Shown piece by piece: positions 52,453-61,549 of a stretch of DNA of 61,750 nt. Each line of letters opens with the position of its first letter. The stretch's first letter is position 1. The DNA is taken from NCBI GenBank assembly GCA_964202965.1, contig CAXNKG010000014.1, positions 1 to 61,750 on the forward strand, in the 5' to 3' direction. Source of the DNA: CAXNKG01 sp964202965 (lineage in GTDB: Bacteria > Acidobacteriota > Vicinamibacteria > Vicinamibacterales > UBA2999). The position numbers and the translations under genes were made by a program. The notes below the pieces were generated by a model, which saw only the letters and a program-made list of their open reading frames with translations, searched no databases and was not told where the DNA came from.

Positions 52453-55400
52453 AACGACGCCGATTCTCAGGACCATCACTTTCGCGGCGTTGCTGACCCT
52501 GGGTGCCTGGTCCGCGACGGCCGCGGCCCAGGCCTCCTTCGGCCGGCTCGCCGGGACCGTCTTCGACAATACGGGCGGCGTGCTCCCGGGCGCCCTCGTC
52601 ACGTTGAAGAGCGAGCTCACGGGCCAGACGCACACCACACACACGACTGAGACCGGCGCGTTCCTGTTTCCCCAGGTGCAGCCGGGACGCTACACCGTCA
52701 CGATGGGCCTGGCCGGGTTCACGACTGCGGAATTCACGCAGGTCGAGGTGAACGTGGGCGCAGAGCGGTCACTGACCGCGCGGCTCGATGTGAGTCCGCT
52801 GTCGGAGACGGTCATCGTGAGCGCCGGCGGCACGCCGGTCCAGACCACAACGCCGGAAGTGTCGCAGACGGTCGTGGAGCGCCAGATCGTCGATCTGCCG
52901 CTCGATGGCCGCAATCCGATCGAGTTGATCAGGCTCCAGGCGGGCGTGCCCGGAATTCTCAACCGCACGACGACGGCCATCAACGGGGGGCGTCCGACCT
53001 GGACGCAGGTGACACTGGACGGCATCAACGTCCAGGACAATTACATCCGGCGGAACGCGCTCGACTTCGTGCCCAATCGGCCCACCTCGGAGACGGTTGC
53101 GGAACTGACGATCGTGACGGCCGTACAGGGCGCGGACGCCGCTGGCGGCGCGACGGCGGTACGGATGATCACGCCGTCCGGCACGAACCGTTTTCGCGGC
53201 GACGTCTTCGGATTCAATCGCGCCAATCGCCGCGCCTCGAATTCGTTTTTCAACGAGCGCGCTGGCCTGCCCACCCCCGACTTCAGGCGCAACGAATTCG
53301 GCGGTACGCTCGGAGGGCCGGTCGTGCACAACACGCTCTTCTTCTTCGCGTATTACGAAGGGCTTCGCCAGCGGAGCGACGTGGCGCAGAACACCGTGAT
53401 CCCGGCGCACGATGACCTGGTGCAGGGCAGCTTCCGCTACATCGGAGCCGACGGGCAGATCCGGGCGGTCAACGTGTTGCAGCTCTCGGGATTGCCGCTC
53501 GATGCTGCGGTCCGGCGCGACATCCTGTCGCAGGTGCCGGCCGCATCGAATGTGAATAACTTCGACGCCGGCAACTCCGCCGAGGGCCGTCGGCTGAATA
53601 CCGCCGGCTACCGCTTCCTCCAGCGCCAGCTGACGTCGCGGAACCAGGGGGGCCTGCGCCTCGACTACGGGCCGACGCCGGCCCACCGCTTCGAGATGAA
53701 CTATGCGTGGTTTCGTGAGCGGGACGACCGAGGGGACCTCGATGCGATCCACGCTCGGCCCGTCGTGTTCACCGACTCCACGGTCCAGCGGTACGTCGGC
53801 GCATGGCGCTGGAGCCGGCCGACATTCACCAACGAACTGCGCGGCGGGGGCAATCTGGCGCCGGCGGCCTTCGAAAGCACCGAGACCTACGGCACCGCGA
53901 TTTTTTCGCTGCCCCTGATCACGGACCGCGTCGTGTCGTTCCAGCCGCAGGGGCGCGACACCAGGACCTTCCAGTACAGCGACGTCGGATCGTGGATCGC
54001 CGGCAATCACGAGCTCCAGTTTGGCGGACATCTGCAGCAGGTGCGGGTCAGCCCGTATGGCTTCGGTGGACGGTTCCCGGACGTGGCGTTCGGGTTCAGC
54101 GCCGCGGCGCCGCCTGCGGTGCAGCTGTCGGCCGCACAGTTCGCGGGGGGCATCAGCGCCGCCGATCTCGCATCGGCGAATGCCTGGCTCTCGTTCCTGT
54201 CCGGCACGATTGGCGCAGTCGGCCAGACATTTCAGGTGCGGGACCGGTCGTCCGGCTTCGTGGGGGGTATGCCAACCAGCCGGAATTACAGCCTCGATAA
54301 CTCCGCCCTGTTTCTACAGGACAACTGGCGGTGGAAATCGAACGTCACCCTGCGGGCTGGTCTGAAGTGGGAGTATTACAGTCCGCTGCGGGAGGACGAC
54401 AATCTGGCGCTGCTGCCGGCCCTGGATGGACGCCCGGTGCGCGATGTGCTCCTCGATCCCAACGGACGCGTCACGTTCGTGAACGGCGGGTTCTACGGCA
54501 AGGACCTCGACAACCTCGGACCGACCATCGGCGTGGCGTGGGATCCCTTCAAGGATGGGCGCACGGCCGTGCGCGGCGGCTACTCGCTGACATTCGTGAA
54601 CGAGGAAACGATCGGCGTCGCGACCAACGCGGCACGCGGGAACGCCGGCCTGCAAACCAGTGTGGAGCTGACGAACCTCTACACGACGCTCGCGAACGGG
54701 GTGCCGGCGCTGCCGACGCCCGCCTTCGCGAACGTGCGCACCTACGCGGACCAGTTGGGGGTCTCGCTGACGTCGGCCGCATTCGGCATCGACCCCCACA
54801 TCAGGCAGCCGCGCGTCCACCAGGCCAGCGCGGGCATCACGCGGGCACTGCCCTGGTCACTGGCGGCCGAAGCACGGTATGTCGGGACGTTCGGCCGCGG
54901 CCTGTGGCGCGGGATCGACCTGAACCAGACCAACCCACGCGGCCCGTTTCAGGACGACTTCCTGCGCGCCAGGGCCAACGGATTTCTGGCGCTGGGGGCG
55001 ACTGGGGCCTTCAACCCGGCCTTCAACCCCGCGATTGCCGGCAGCCAGCCGCTCACCGTCATTCCGGCACTGGGTGGCGGCTTTCTGAACGCCGCCGTCG
55101 TCCGGACCCTGATTCAGACGGGGCAGGTGGCGGCGCTCGCGGACCTGTACACCACGAGCGCGGGACCGGCGGTCGCCGCGCAGGCGCGCCGGATGTTCCT
55201 CGCGAATCCTGGCATCTATGTCGCCGACCTCGTCCACAACGGCGGCTTTACCAACTACAACGCGCTGCAGCTCGAGTTACGCCGCCCGTTGCGGGACGGC
55301 GTGATCGCGCAGGCGAACTACACGTTCGCGCACACGCGATCCAATTCCGACGGCACGTCGGAGATCAGATTCGAGCCGTTCCTCGACAACGCGCGGCCCG

Positions 55401-56065
55401 ACCTCGACGAGGGACGCTCGCCCTTCCACGTAACGCACGTCGTTAACGCCAACGCGATCGTGGAGCTGCCGTTTGGCCTGGGCAAGCGATGGCTGAACCG
55501 GGAGGGGCTCATGAATCGTCTGCTGGGTGGCTGGCAGGCCAGCACGATCGTGCACTGGCAGAGCGGATCGCCGATCTCTATTCTGGCGCGCAGGGGCACC
55601 TTCAACCGCACGGGACGGTCGTCCCGTCAGACCGCGCGGACGACGCTGAGCGCCGGAGCCCTCAGGAAGCTGCTGGGTGTTCGCGAGGCGAACGGCAACA
55701 TCTACTGGATCGATCCCAGCGTTATCGACCCGGCCACCGGCCGCGCCGTGGGCGCAGATACCCTGACCGCCGTGCCTGGGTTCGCCGGACAGGTGTTCTT
55801 CAATCCGATGGCGGGAGAAGTGGGAGGCCTGGAAATCCTGTCCGCGGATGGTCCGTCCCAGTTCGTCCTCGACCTGTCTCTCCAGAAACGGGTCGACGTC
55901 TGGCGTCAGATGGGACTGCGGGTCCGTGCGGACTTCCTGAATCTTCTGAACACCGTCAACTTCTACGTCGCCGACGACGACATCAACAGCACGAGCTTTG
56001 GACAGATCACAGACACGAATACGGCCCCGCGCGTTCTGCAGTTTGTCCTGAAGCTCGATTTCTGA
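52343..56065 (+). CDS. Oar-like TonB-dependent outer-membrane protein with carboxypeptidase-regulatory domain
   Basis: About 1240 residues. Signal TPILRTITFAALLTLGAWSA is followed by an Ig-like CarboxypepD_reg domain (GRLAGTVFDNTGGVLPGALV, TETGAFLFPQVQPGRYTVTM), then a plug-like part (VSQTVVERQIVDLPLDGRNPIELIRLQAG, VTLDGINVQDNYIRRN) and a large beta-barrel ending with an aromatic residue (VLQFVLKLDF). This is the abundant acidobacterial Oar/TonB family, likely for uptake of peptides or glycans. There is no ATG or GTG before the signal: only TTG at 52343 or 52355, inside the SEC-C gene, so the true start is unclear. Confidence 0.88.
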   Translation: MPWVLCRSRAKGRLERHASGPRSTAIITTHRERRFLKTTPILRTITFAALLTLGAWSATAAAQASFGRLAGTVFDNTGGVLPGALVTLKSELTGQTHTTHTTETGAFLFPQVQPGRYTVTMGLAGFTTAEFTQVEVNVGAERSLTARLDVSPLSETVIVSAGGTPVQTTTPEVSQTVVERQIVDLPLDGRNPIELIRLQAGVPGILNRTTTAINGGRPTWTQVTLDGINVQDNYIRRNALDFVPNRPTSETVAELTIVTAVQGADAAGGATAVRMITPSGTNRFRGDVFGFNRANRRASNSFFNERAGLPTPDFRRNEFGGTLGGPVVHNTLFFFAYYEGLRQRSDVAQNTVIPAHDDLVQGSFRYIGADGQIRAVNVLQLSGLPLDAAVRRDILSQVPAASNVNNFDAGNSAEGRRLNTAGYRFLQRQLTSRNQGGLRLDYGPTPAHRFEMNYAWFRERDDRGDLDAIHARPVVFTDSTVQRYVGAWRWSRPTFTNELRGGGNLAPAAFESTETYGTAIFSLPLITDRVVSFQPQGRDTRTFQYSDVGSWIAGNHELQFGGHLQQVRVSPYGFGGRFPDVAFGFSAAAPPAVQLSAAQFAGGISAADLASANAWLSFLSGTIGAVGQTFQVRDRSSGFVGGMPTSRNYSLDNSALFLQDNWRWKSNVTLRAGLKWEYYSPLREDDNLALLPALDGRPVRDVLLDPNGRVTFVNGGFYGKDLDNLGPTIGVAWDPFKDGRTAVRGGYSLTFVNEETIGVATNAARGNAGLQTSVELTNLYTTLANGVPALPTPAFANVRTYADQLGVSLTSAAFGIDPHIRQPRVHQASAGITRALPWSLAAEARYVGTFGRGLWRGIDLNQTNPRGPFQDDFLRARANGFLALGATGAFNPAFNPAIAGSQPLTVIPALGGGFLNAAVVRTLIQTGQVAALADLYTTSAGPAVAAQARRMFLANPGIYVADLVHNGGFTNYNALQLELRRPLRDGVIAQANYTFAHTRSNSDGTSEIRFEPFLDNARPDLDEGRSPFHVTHVVNANAIVELPFGLGKRWLNREGLMNRLLGGWQASTIVHWQSGSPISILARRGTFNRTGRSSRQTARTTLSAGALRKLLGVREANGNIYWIDPSVIDPATGRAVGADTLTAVPGFAGQVFFNPMAGEVGGLEILSADGPSQFVLDLSLQKRVDVWRQMGLRVRADFLNLLNTVNFYVADDDINSTSFGQITDTNTAPRVLQFVLKLDF

Positions 56066-56071
56066 CGGACG

Positions 56072-56773
56072 TCAGGGCGTGTTCGGGCCGTTCGCGAGCT
56101 CCAGCGCGCGACGTTCGAGCGCGTGCAACCGTCGCTCGAGATCGAGGCGCCGTTCTTCGAGATCCGCGCCAGACGCGTCCGCCGGGACGTGCATCGGCTC
56201 CCCCACCACCAGCGCCACCGTGCTGAACGGCTTCGGGATCTGTGTGCGGTCCCAGCTGCGGAGCGACCAGGAGCTCGACGCCTCCAGATGAAACGGCATC
56301 AGGGGGTTGCCGGTCGTGCGCGCCAGCCAGATGGCGCCCGGCTGCGCGACGCGCGCGGGCCCGCGGGGGCCGTCGAGCGTGAAGCCAGCCGCCTTCCCCG
56401 CTTCCATGTCACGCACCAGCTGCAGCATCGCCTTCCGCGCGCCGCGTGAGGTCGATCCGCGCGCCGTGCCGTACCCGAACCGCTCGATGATCCGCGCGAT
56501 CCATTCGCCGTCGAAGTTTTCGCTGGTGATGACGACAATGCCGCGGCGCCGGAAGTAGTAGGTCGCGGAGAGAATCCGCCCGTGCCAGAAGGCCATGACC
56601 GGCTGCCGGCCCGCGGCCTGGATGGCCTCGAAGTGGTGGAATCCCTCCACGCGCCAGCGCAGCGTGTGTCCGAGCAGGTTGATGACCTGATAGCCCACGG
56701 CCGCGATCGCCGCAGCCTGAAGCCGCTTGAAGGGGGACGATCTCCAATCAGACAAAATGGGGTCGGGGGTCAT
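56072..56773 (-). CDS. DUF374-type lysophospholipid/lipid A acyltransferase-like protein
   Basis: 233 residues from MTPDPILSDW. A membrane-proximal helix (LQAAAIAAVGYQVINLLGHTL), then the DUF374 motifs: PVMAFWHGRILSATYYF, VVITSENFDGEWIARIIERFGYGTARGS, AGFTLDGPRGPARVAQPGAIWLARTTG and MPFHLEASSSWSLRSWDRTQIPKPFS. Members acylate lipid A or related lipids. The ATG and next six codons lie inside a 20-bp inverted-repeat arm; an upstream in-frame ATG at 56812 is also possible. Convergent with the outer-membrane protein gene. Confidence 0.85.
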   Translation of the reverse strand: MTPDPILSDWRSSPFKRLQAAAIAAVGYQVINLLGHTLRWRVEGFHHFEAIQAAGRQPVMAFWHGRILSATYYFRRRGIVVITSENFDGEWIARIIERFGYGTARGSTSRGARKAMLQLVRDMEAGKAAGFTLDGPRGPARVAQPGAIWLARTTGNPLMPFHLEASSSWSLRSWDRTQIPKPFSTVALVVGEPMHVPADASGADLEERRLDLERRLHALERRALELANGPNTP

Positions 56774-56835
56774 TTTAAGAGGACGCTCGCTAGCACGGGA
56801 CGAAGTGTCCACCTTAAATGACCCCCGACCCCATT
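56756..56835. repeat. 20-bp perfect inverted repeat with 40-nt loop
   Basis: Left arm 56756-56775 (AATGGGGTCGGGGGTCATTT) and right arm 56816-56835 are exact complements. The left arm, read on the minus strand, supplies the start ATG and first codons (MTPDPI) of the acyltransferase. Sequences of this AATGGGGTC...GACCCCATT type are common mobile palindromes in other genomes, which is recollection, not a search result. Confidence 0.85.
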
Positions 56836-56841
56836 ATTCAT

Positions 56842-58497
56842 TCACATTCCGTTGTATTGAGGGCCCCCGCCGCCCTCGGGCGGCACCCAGGTGATCACCG
56901 CGTACGGATCCATGATGTCGCACGTCTTGCAGTGTACGCAGTTGGAGGCATTGATCTGCAGGCGCGGGCCCGCAGGTTCGCGGACGATCTCATAGACGTT
57001 GGCCGGACAGAAGCGCGTGCACGGGTGGCCGTACTCGGGACCGCAGATCGCGCTGCAGACGTCGGTGTGCACGAGCAGGTGCGACGGCTGATCCTCGTCG
57101 TGCGCCGCACCGGAATAATGGACACCGGTCACCTTGTCGAAGGTGAGCCGCCGATCGACGGCCGTCTGGTTGCTCGGGGTCAGCGCCGTCAGCCGCGTGC
57201 CGTAATACCCGGTGAGCGTCTGCATCCGCTCGTGTCCCGGCTCGCCGTGTACCACGTCCTCGACCCAGCGCCCGCGGGTGAGGACAGCCAGCCCCGCGAA
57301 GGCGAGGCCGGCGAGCAGTCCGTACCCGAATGCCTGGTGGACGTTGCGGACCGGATACAGCTCGGCGCGCACCGGACTGGCGTCGATCTTCCGCTGGTAT
57401 CGCGCGAGCGAGGCGGCCGACGTGTCCCCGGCGCGAATCGCCTCGAACGCGCTTTCCGCCGCCAGCATGCCCGTGCGCATCGCGAGGTGAATCCCCTTGA
57501 GGCGCATCGAATTGAGGAAACCGCCGGCATCGCCGGCGATCAGCGCGCCGTCCAGATACGGCTGCGGGACGGTGTTCCACCCGCCCTCGGGCAGCGCCTT
57601 GGCGCCGTAGCGCACCATCTGCCCTCCCTCGAGGAGCCTGGCGACGAGCGGATGCTGCTTGAAACGGTTGAAGGCCATATGCGGGTCGAGCAGCGGGTCC
57701 TTGTAGTCGAGGCCGACGACAAACCCGAGCGAGACCCGGCCTTCCGGCATGGCGTAGATGAAGCCGCCGCCGAATTCGTCCTGCCGCAGCGGGTAGCCGA
57801 GCGAGTGGATGACGGTGCCGGGCTCCAGCCGTCCCGCCGGGACGTCCCACAGTTCCTTGATGCCGAGGGCAAACTGCTCCGGCTGCCGTCCGCGGGCAAG
57901 CTGGAAGGTGCGCAGCAGCTCCTTCGTGAGGTTGCCCCGTACGCCGTCGCAGAAGATCGTGACCTTCGCCGTGATATCCACGCCCGGCTCGAACGTCGGC
58001 TTCGGCTGGCCGTACTTGTCGATGCCGCGGTCGCCGGTCCGCACGCCAATCACCCGCCCGCCGTCGGTGAGCACCGTCTGGCCGGCAAACCCGCCGAAAA
58101 AGTCGATGCCCTGTCCTTCCGCCTGCCCGGCCAGCCAGCGGACGAACGCGTTGAGCGAAATGATGTAGTTGCCGTGGTTGCGCAGCGGCGGCGGAATGAT
58201 GGGCAGCCGGTAGCTGCTCGACTGAGCCAGGAAGTAGACGCGATCACGTTCGACGGGCGCCGCCAGGGGCGCGCCTCGTTCCGCGAAATCGGGGATCAGG
58301 TCGCGAAGGGTGGAGGGGTCGAGCACCGCGCCCGACAGCATATGCGCGCCGGCGTCACGGGCTTTCTCGAGGACCGCAATCGAGAGCGGGTCACCGCCCT
58401 CCTGCTGCTGAAGCTGCGCGAGTCGAATCGCGGCGGACAGGCCTGCCGGGCCGCCCCCGACGATCAGGACATCGACCTCGAGGGTCTCGCGGGTCAC
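56842..58497 (-). CDS. electron transfer flavoprotein-ubiquinone oxidoreductase
   Basis: 551 residues. FAD motif DVLIVGGGPAGLSAAIRLAQ, the ETF-QO core (AGAHMLSGAVLDPSTLRDLIPDF, GNYIISLNAFVRWLAGQAEGQGIDFFGGFAGQTVLTDGG, AGGFLNSMRLKGIHLAMRTGMLAA), and a C-terminal ferredoxin-like domain with the [4Fe-4S] ligands in PCTRFCPANVYE and NCVHCKTCDIMDP. It passes electrons from ETF to the quinone pool, usually from acyl-CoA dehydrogenases. Starts in the etfA stop (ATGA). Confidence 0.95.
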   Translation of the reverse strand: MTRETLEVDVLIVGGGPAGLSAAIRLAQLQQQEGGDPLSIAVLEKARDAGAHMLSGAVLDPSTLRDLIPDFAERGAPLAAPVERDRVYFLAQSSSYRLPIIPPPLRNHGNYIISLNAFVRWLAGQAEGQGIDFFGGFAGQTVLTDGGRVIGVRTGDRGIDKYGQPKPTFEPGVDITAKVTIFCDGVRGNLTKELLRTFQLARGRQPEQFALGIKELWDVPAGRLEPGTVIHSLGYPLRQDEFGGGFIYAMPEGRVSLGFVVGLDYKDPLLDPHMAFNRFKQHPLVARLLEGGQMVRYGAKALPEGGWNTVPQPYLDGALIAGDAGGFLNSMRLKGIHLAMRTGMLAAESAFEAIRAGDTSAASLARYQRKIDASPVRAELYPVRNVHQAFGYGLLAGLAFAGLAVLTRGRWVEDVVHGEPGHERMQTLTGYYGTRLTALTPSNQTAVDRRLTFDKVTGVHYSGAAHDEDQPSHLLVHTDVCSAICGPEYGHPCTRFCPANVYEIVREPAGPRLQINASNCVHCKTCDIMDPYAVITWVPPEGGGGPQYNGM

Positions 58498-59468
58498 GCC
58501 TTCTCGAGCTCGGCCACCATCGCAGGCACGATCTCAAAGAGATCCCCGACAATGCCGTAGTCCGCGACCTCAAAAATCGGCGCGTCGGCGTCCTTGTTGA
58601 TCGCGACGATCGTGCGCGACCCTTTCATGCCGACGAGGTGCTGAATGGCGCCGGAAATCCCGAGCGCGACGTAGAGCTTCGGCGCCACCGTCTGGCCGGA
58701 GCTGCCGATCTGCCGCTCCATCGGCAGCCAGCCGCTGTCGCAGATCGGCCGCGACGCCGCAATCTCGGCCCCCAGCGCCTTCGCCAGCGCCTCCGCCACC
58801 GGCAGCTGCTCCTTCGACTTGATGCCGCGCCCGACTGCCACGATCCTCGCCGCCTGACTCAGGTCCACGGCGCGCGCCGCCTCCTGGAACGGCTCCTCTG
58901 GGGCCTGGCGGATGGCGGATGCGTCAATCGTCACCGCAATCGGCGTGATGGTGGACGGGCCTCCTCCGCGCTGGAGCTGATCGGCACGGAACGCCCCGAT
59001 CTGAAACGTCACGAAGCAGGGACCGCCGCCGACAGGCTTCACTTCGGCGGCCAGCTTCCCCTGGAACATCGGTCGCATGAATGTCGGGGCATCCGCGGCT
59101 CCAGCAATCGCCGTGGCATCAGTGATGAGCGGGGCGTTCAGCCGCGTGGCAAGCGCCGGGACGAAATCGCGGGCCTGATACGTGTGCGCGAGCACGACGA
59201 ATCGTGGCGACTGTAACTGGATCACCTGTGCGAGTGCGGCGACGTAGCCGTCAGGCGCGTACGACACGAGCGCGGGATGAGCAACCGTCAGCACCTCCCC
59301 GACACCGGCCGCCGCCAGCTCCTGCGCGGCCGCGGCCGCGTCTCCGGCAATCGCCACGGTCATGGACGACACGCCGGCGCGCTTCGCCAGCTGCTGGGCC
59401 GCGACGAGCGCCTCCCATGTGGCGCGATTGAGCTCGCCGCCCCGCTGTTCCGCAATGACGAGAATCAC
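58494..59468 (-). CDS. etfA: electron transfer flavoprotein subunit alpha
   Basis: 324 residues from GTG (VILVIAEQRGGELNRATWEAL). C-terminal FAD-binding region GSSGQTVAPKLYVALGISGAIQHLVGMKGSRTIVAINKDADAPIFEVADYGIVGDLFEIVP is diagnostic. Pairs with EtfB and feeds ETF-QO. A longer frame to 59729 is shadow of etfB. The GTG overlaps the etfB stop by 4 bp. Confidence 0.95.
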   Translation of the reverse strand: MILVIAEQRGGELNRATWEALVAAQQLAKRAGVSSMTVAIAGDAAAAAQELAAAGVGEVLTVAHPALVSYAPDGYVAALAQVIQLQSPRFVVLAHTYQARDFVPALATRLNAPLITDATAIAGAADAPTFMRPMFQGKLAAEVKPVGGGPCFVTFQIGAFRADQLQRGGGPSTITPIAVTIDASAIRQAPEEPFQEAARAVDLSQAARIVAVGRGIKSKEQLPVAEALAKALGAEIAASRPICDSGWLPMERQIGSSGQTVAPKLYVALGISGAIQHLVGMKGSRTIVAINKDADAPIFEVADYGIVGDLFEIVPAMVAELEKA

Positions 59469-60226
59469 AAGGCCCGCGCCTCTTCGCGGAGGCGCCGCAC
59501 GAGCTCTTTCGCCGCCTCGGCGGCGGACCCGCCGATGATCTGCGTCTGCTTGGCGCGCGACGGCAGCGACAGCGCGACAATCTGCTGCCCCGCCTGCAGG
59601 CCCGCCGGAAGCGCGACCTTCCGGATCTCCTTCTTCTTCGCTGCCATGATCCCTTTGAGCGTAGCGTAGCGCAGCTGGTTGATGCCGCTCTGGATGGTCA
59701 GGAGCGCGGGCAGCGGCATCGCAATCCACTGGAACCAGCCGCCTTCGAGCTCGCGCTTCACGCGGAGTGCTCCACCCTCGATCTGCACTTCCATGATGAT
59801 CGTGGAATGCGGGATGCCAAGCCGCTCGGCAAGGACGACGCCCGTCTGCCCGTGGCCCTGGTCGTCCGACTGGAGACCGGTGAGTACGAGATCGAATTTC
59901 TCATCCGCCATCGCGGCCGCCATCGCCGCGGCCGTCACAGAGGCATCGGCTGACGACAGCGATTCGTCCTCGACGTGCAGCGCCCGGTCGGCGCCGCGCG
60001 CGAGCGCCTCCCGCAGGACCTGCTGCACGCGCGTCGGACCGGCCGAACAGACCACCACCTCGCCGCCATGCTTCTCGCGGAGCCGCAGGGACTCCTCGAG
60101 CGCATAGGCGTCAGGCTCGTTCATCTCGTAGCTGACATCCTGCTCGCGGATCCAGGCCTTGTCGTCGCGCAGGCGCGGCTGCCATTCGCGCGCCGGGACC
60201 TGCTTGATGCAGACGGCGATCTTCAT
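59465..60226 (-). CDS. etfB: electron transfer flavoprotein subunit beta
   Basis: 253 residues. MKIAVCIKQVPAREWQPRL, NEPDAYALEESLRLREKHGGEV, LALTGLQSDDQGHGQTGVVLAERLGIPH-like segments and the signature VKRELEGGWFQWIAMPLPALLTIQSGINQLRYATLKGIMAAKKKEI. It carries the structural AMP. Transcribed toward etfA and etfQO, after an array separating it from fabF. Confidence 0.95.
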   Translation of the reverse strand: MKIAVCIKQVPAREWQPRLRDDKAWIREQDVSYEMNEPDAYALEESLRLREKHGGEVVVCSAGPTRVQQVLREALARGADRALHVEDESLSSADASVTAAAMAAAMADEKFDLVLTGLQSDDQGHGQTGVVLAERLGIPHSTIIMEVQIEGGALRVKRELEGGWFQWIAMPLPALLTIQSGINQLRYATLKGIMAAKKKEIRKVALPAGLQAGQQIVALSLPSRAKQTQIIGGSAAEAAKELVRRLREEARAL

Positions 60227-60227
60227 G

Positions 60228-60301
60228 GGAGGGCTTTGGGCTTTGGGCTCAAGGCTCGACGCCCTGAACCCGGGCCCTGAGCCATGAGCCCCAAGCCTTA
60301 C
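60228..60301. repeat. inverted GGGCTTTGGGCTC word array between fabF stop and etfB start
   Basis: On the minus strand, beginning at the fabF stop TAA: GGCTTGGGGCTCATGGCTC and AGGGCCCGGGTTCAGGG, then the inverse words (TTGAGCCCAAAGCCC) to the etfB ATG region. Words match those at 43178 and 50680. Confidence 0.9.
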
Positions 60302-61539
60302 GCCTCATAGCGTTTGAACAGCAGGGCCGCGTTCGTGCCGCCGAAGCCGAACGAGTTCGACAGCGCGTACTTGATGGGAAGCGTGCGGCTCTTGTGCGGC
60401 ACGTAATCGAGGTCGCACCCCTCATCGGGGTGGTCCAGGTTGATCGTCGGAGGCACCGTCTGGTGGTAGATGGCCAGCGCCGAAATCCCCGCCTCCAGGC
60501 CGCCGGCGGCGCCCAGGAGGTGGCCGGTCATCGACTTGGTCGACGACACCGAGAGCTTGTAGGCGTGATCGCCGAAGCACCGCTTGATGGCGAGCGTCTC
60601 GAGGCGATCGTTGTGGGGCGTCGAGGTGCCGTGGGCGTTGATGTAGTCGACATCCTCCGGCTTGACGCCGGCCTTCTCGATCGCCAGCTGCATGACGCGA
60701 ACCGCGCCTTCGCCGTCTTCCGACGGCGCCGTGATGTGGAACGCATCGGCGGACATCCCGTAGCCGACCAGCTCGGCGTAAATCTTCGCGCCGCGCTGAG
60801 TGGCCTGCTCGAGCTCCTCCAGCACGACGATGCCGGAGCCCTCGCCGATGATGAACCCGTCGCGATCCTTGTCGAACGGGCGGCTGGCCTTCGCGGGGTC
60901 GTCGTTCCGGGTGGACAGCGCGCGCAGCGCCGCGAATCCGCCGACACCCATCGGCGTGATCGCCGCCTCGGACCCGCCGGCAATCATCGCGTCCGCGTCG
61001 CCGCGCCGGATGACCTCGAAGGCATCGCCAATCGCGTGCGCCGACGCCGAGCAGGCCGTGCAGGTGGCCGAGTTGGGACCCTTCGCGCCGAAGCGGATCG
61101 AGACCTGGCCGGCGGCCAGGTTGATGATCGCGGAGGGGATGAAGAACGGAGAAATCTTGCGCGGCCCGCCCTCGAGCAGCGCCTTGTGCTCGCGCTCGAT
61201 CGTCGTGAACCCGCCGATCCCCGACGCGATGAAGACGCCGGTGCGCGGCGCCCGCTCGGGCGTGACGGCGAGCTTCGAATCGTCCATCGCGAACTGCGCG
61301 GCCGCGATGGCGTACTGGATGAAGATGTCGATCTTCTTGACGTCCTTCTTCTCGACAAACTGCAGCGGGTCGAACCCCCGGACCTCCGCGGCAATCTGTG
61401 CCGCGTAGCCGGTGGTATCGAACTTCGTGATCCGCCCGACGCCGCTCGTGCCGGCCAGCAGCGCCGTCCAGTTGGCGCTGGTGCCGATGCCGAGCGACGA
61501 CACCAGGCCGATGCCGGTGATGACAACCCGCCTGGGCAA
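60298..61539 (-). CDS. fabF: beta-ketoacyl-ACP synthase II
   Basis: 413 residues, TTG start (MPRRVVITGIGLVSSLG). Condensing-enzyme triad: C163 in TACSASAHAIGDAFEV, His in NAHGTSTPHNDRLETLA and His in STKSMTGHLLGAAGGLEA. Malonyl-ACP decarboxylation and Claisen condensation in fatty-acid elongation. Lies 10 bp after acpP. Confidence 0.96.
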   Translation of the reverse strand: MPRRVVITGIGLVSSLGIGTSANWTALLAGTSGVGRITKFDTTGYAAQIAAEVRGFDPLQFVEKKDVKKIDIFIQYAIAAAQFAMDDSKLAVTPERAPRTGVFIASGIGGFTTIEREHKALLEGGPRKISPFFIPSAIINLAAGQVSIRFGAKGPNSATCTACSASAHAIGDAFEVIRRGDADAMIAGGSEAAITPMGVGGFAALRALSTRNDDPAKASRPFDKDRDGFIIGEGSGIVVLEELEQATQRGAKIYAELVGYGMSADAFHITAPSEDGEGAVRVMQLAIEKAGVKPEDVDYINAHGTSTPHNDRLETLAIKRCFGDHAYKLSVSSTKSMTGHLLGAAGGLEAGISALAIYHQTVPPTINLDHPDEGCDLDYVPHKSRTLPIKYALSNSFGFGGTNAALLFKRYEA

Positions 61540-61549
61540 TCGGCCTGCC

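Noticed and set aside
56818..58560. 580-codon frame starting MTPDPIIHSH from the right arm of the inverted repeat
   Set aside because: Antisense to etfQO; its start resembles that of the acyltransferase only because both come from the palindrome.
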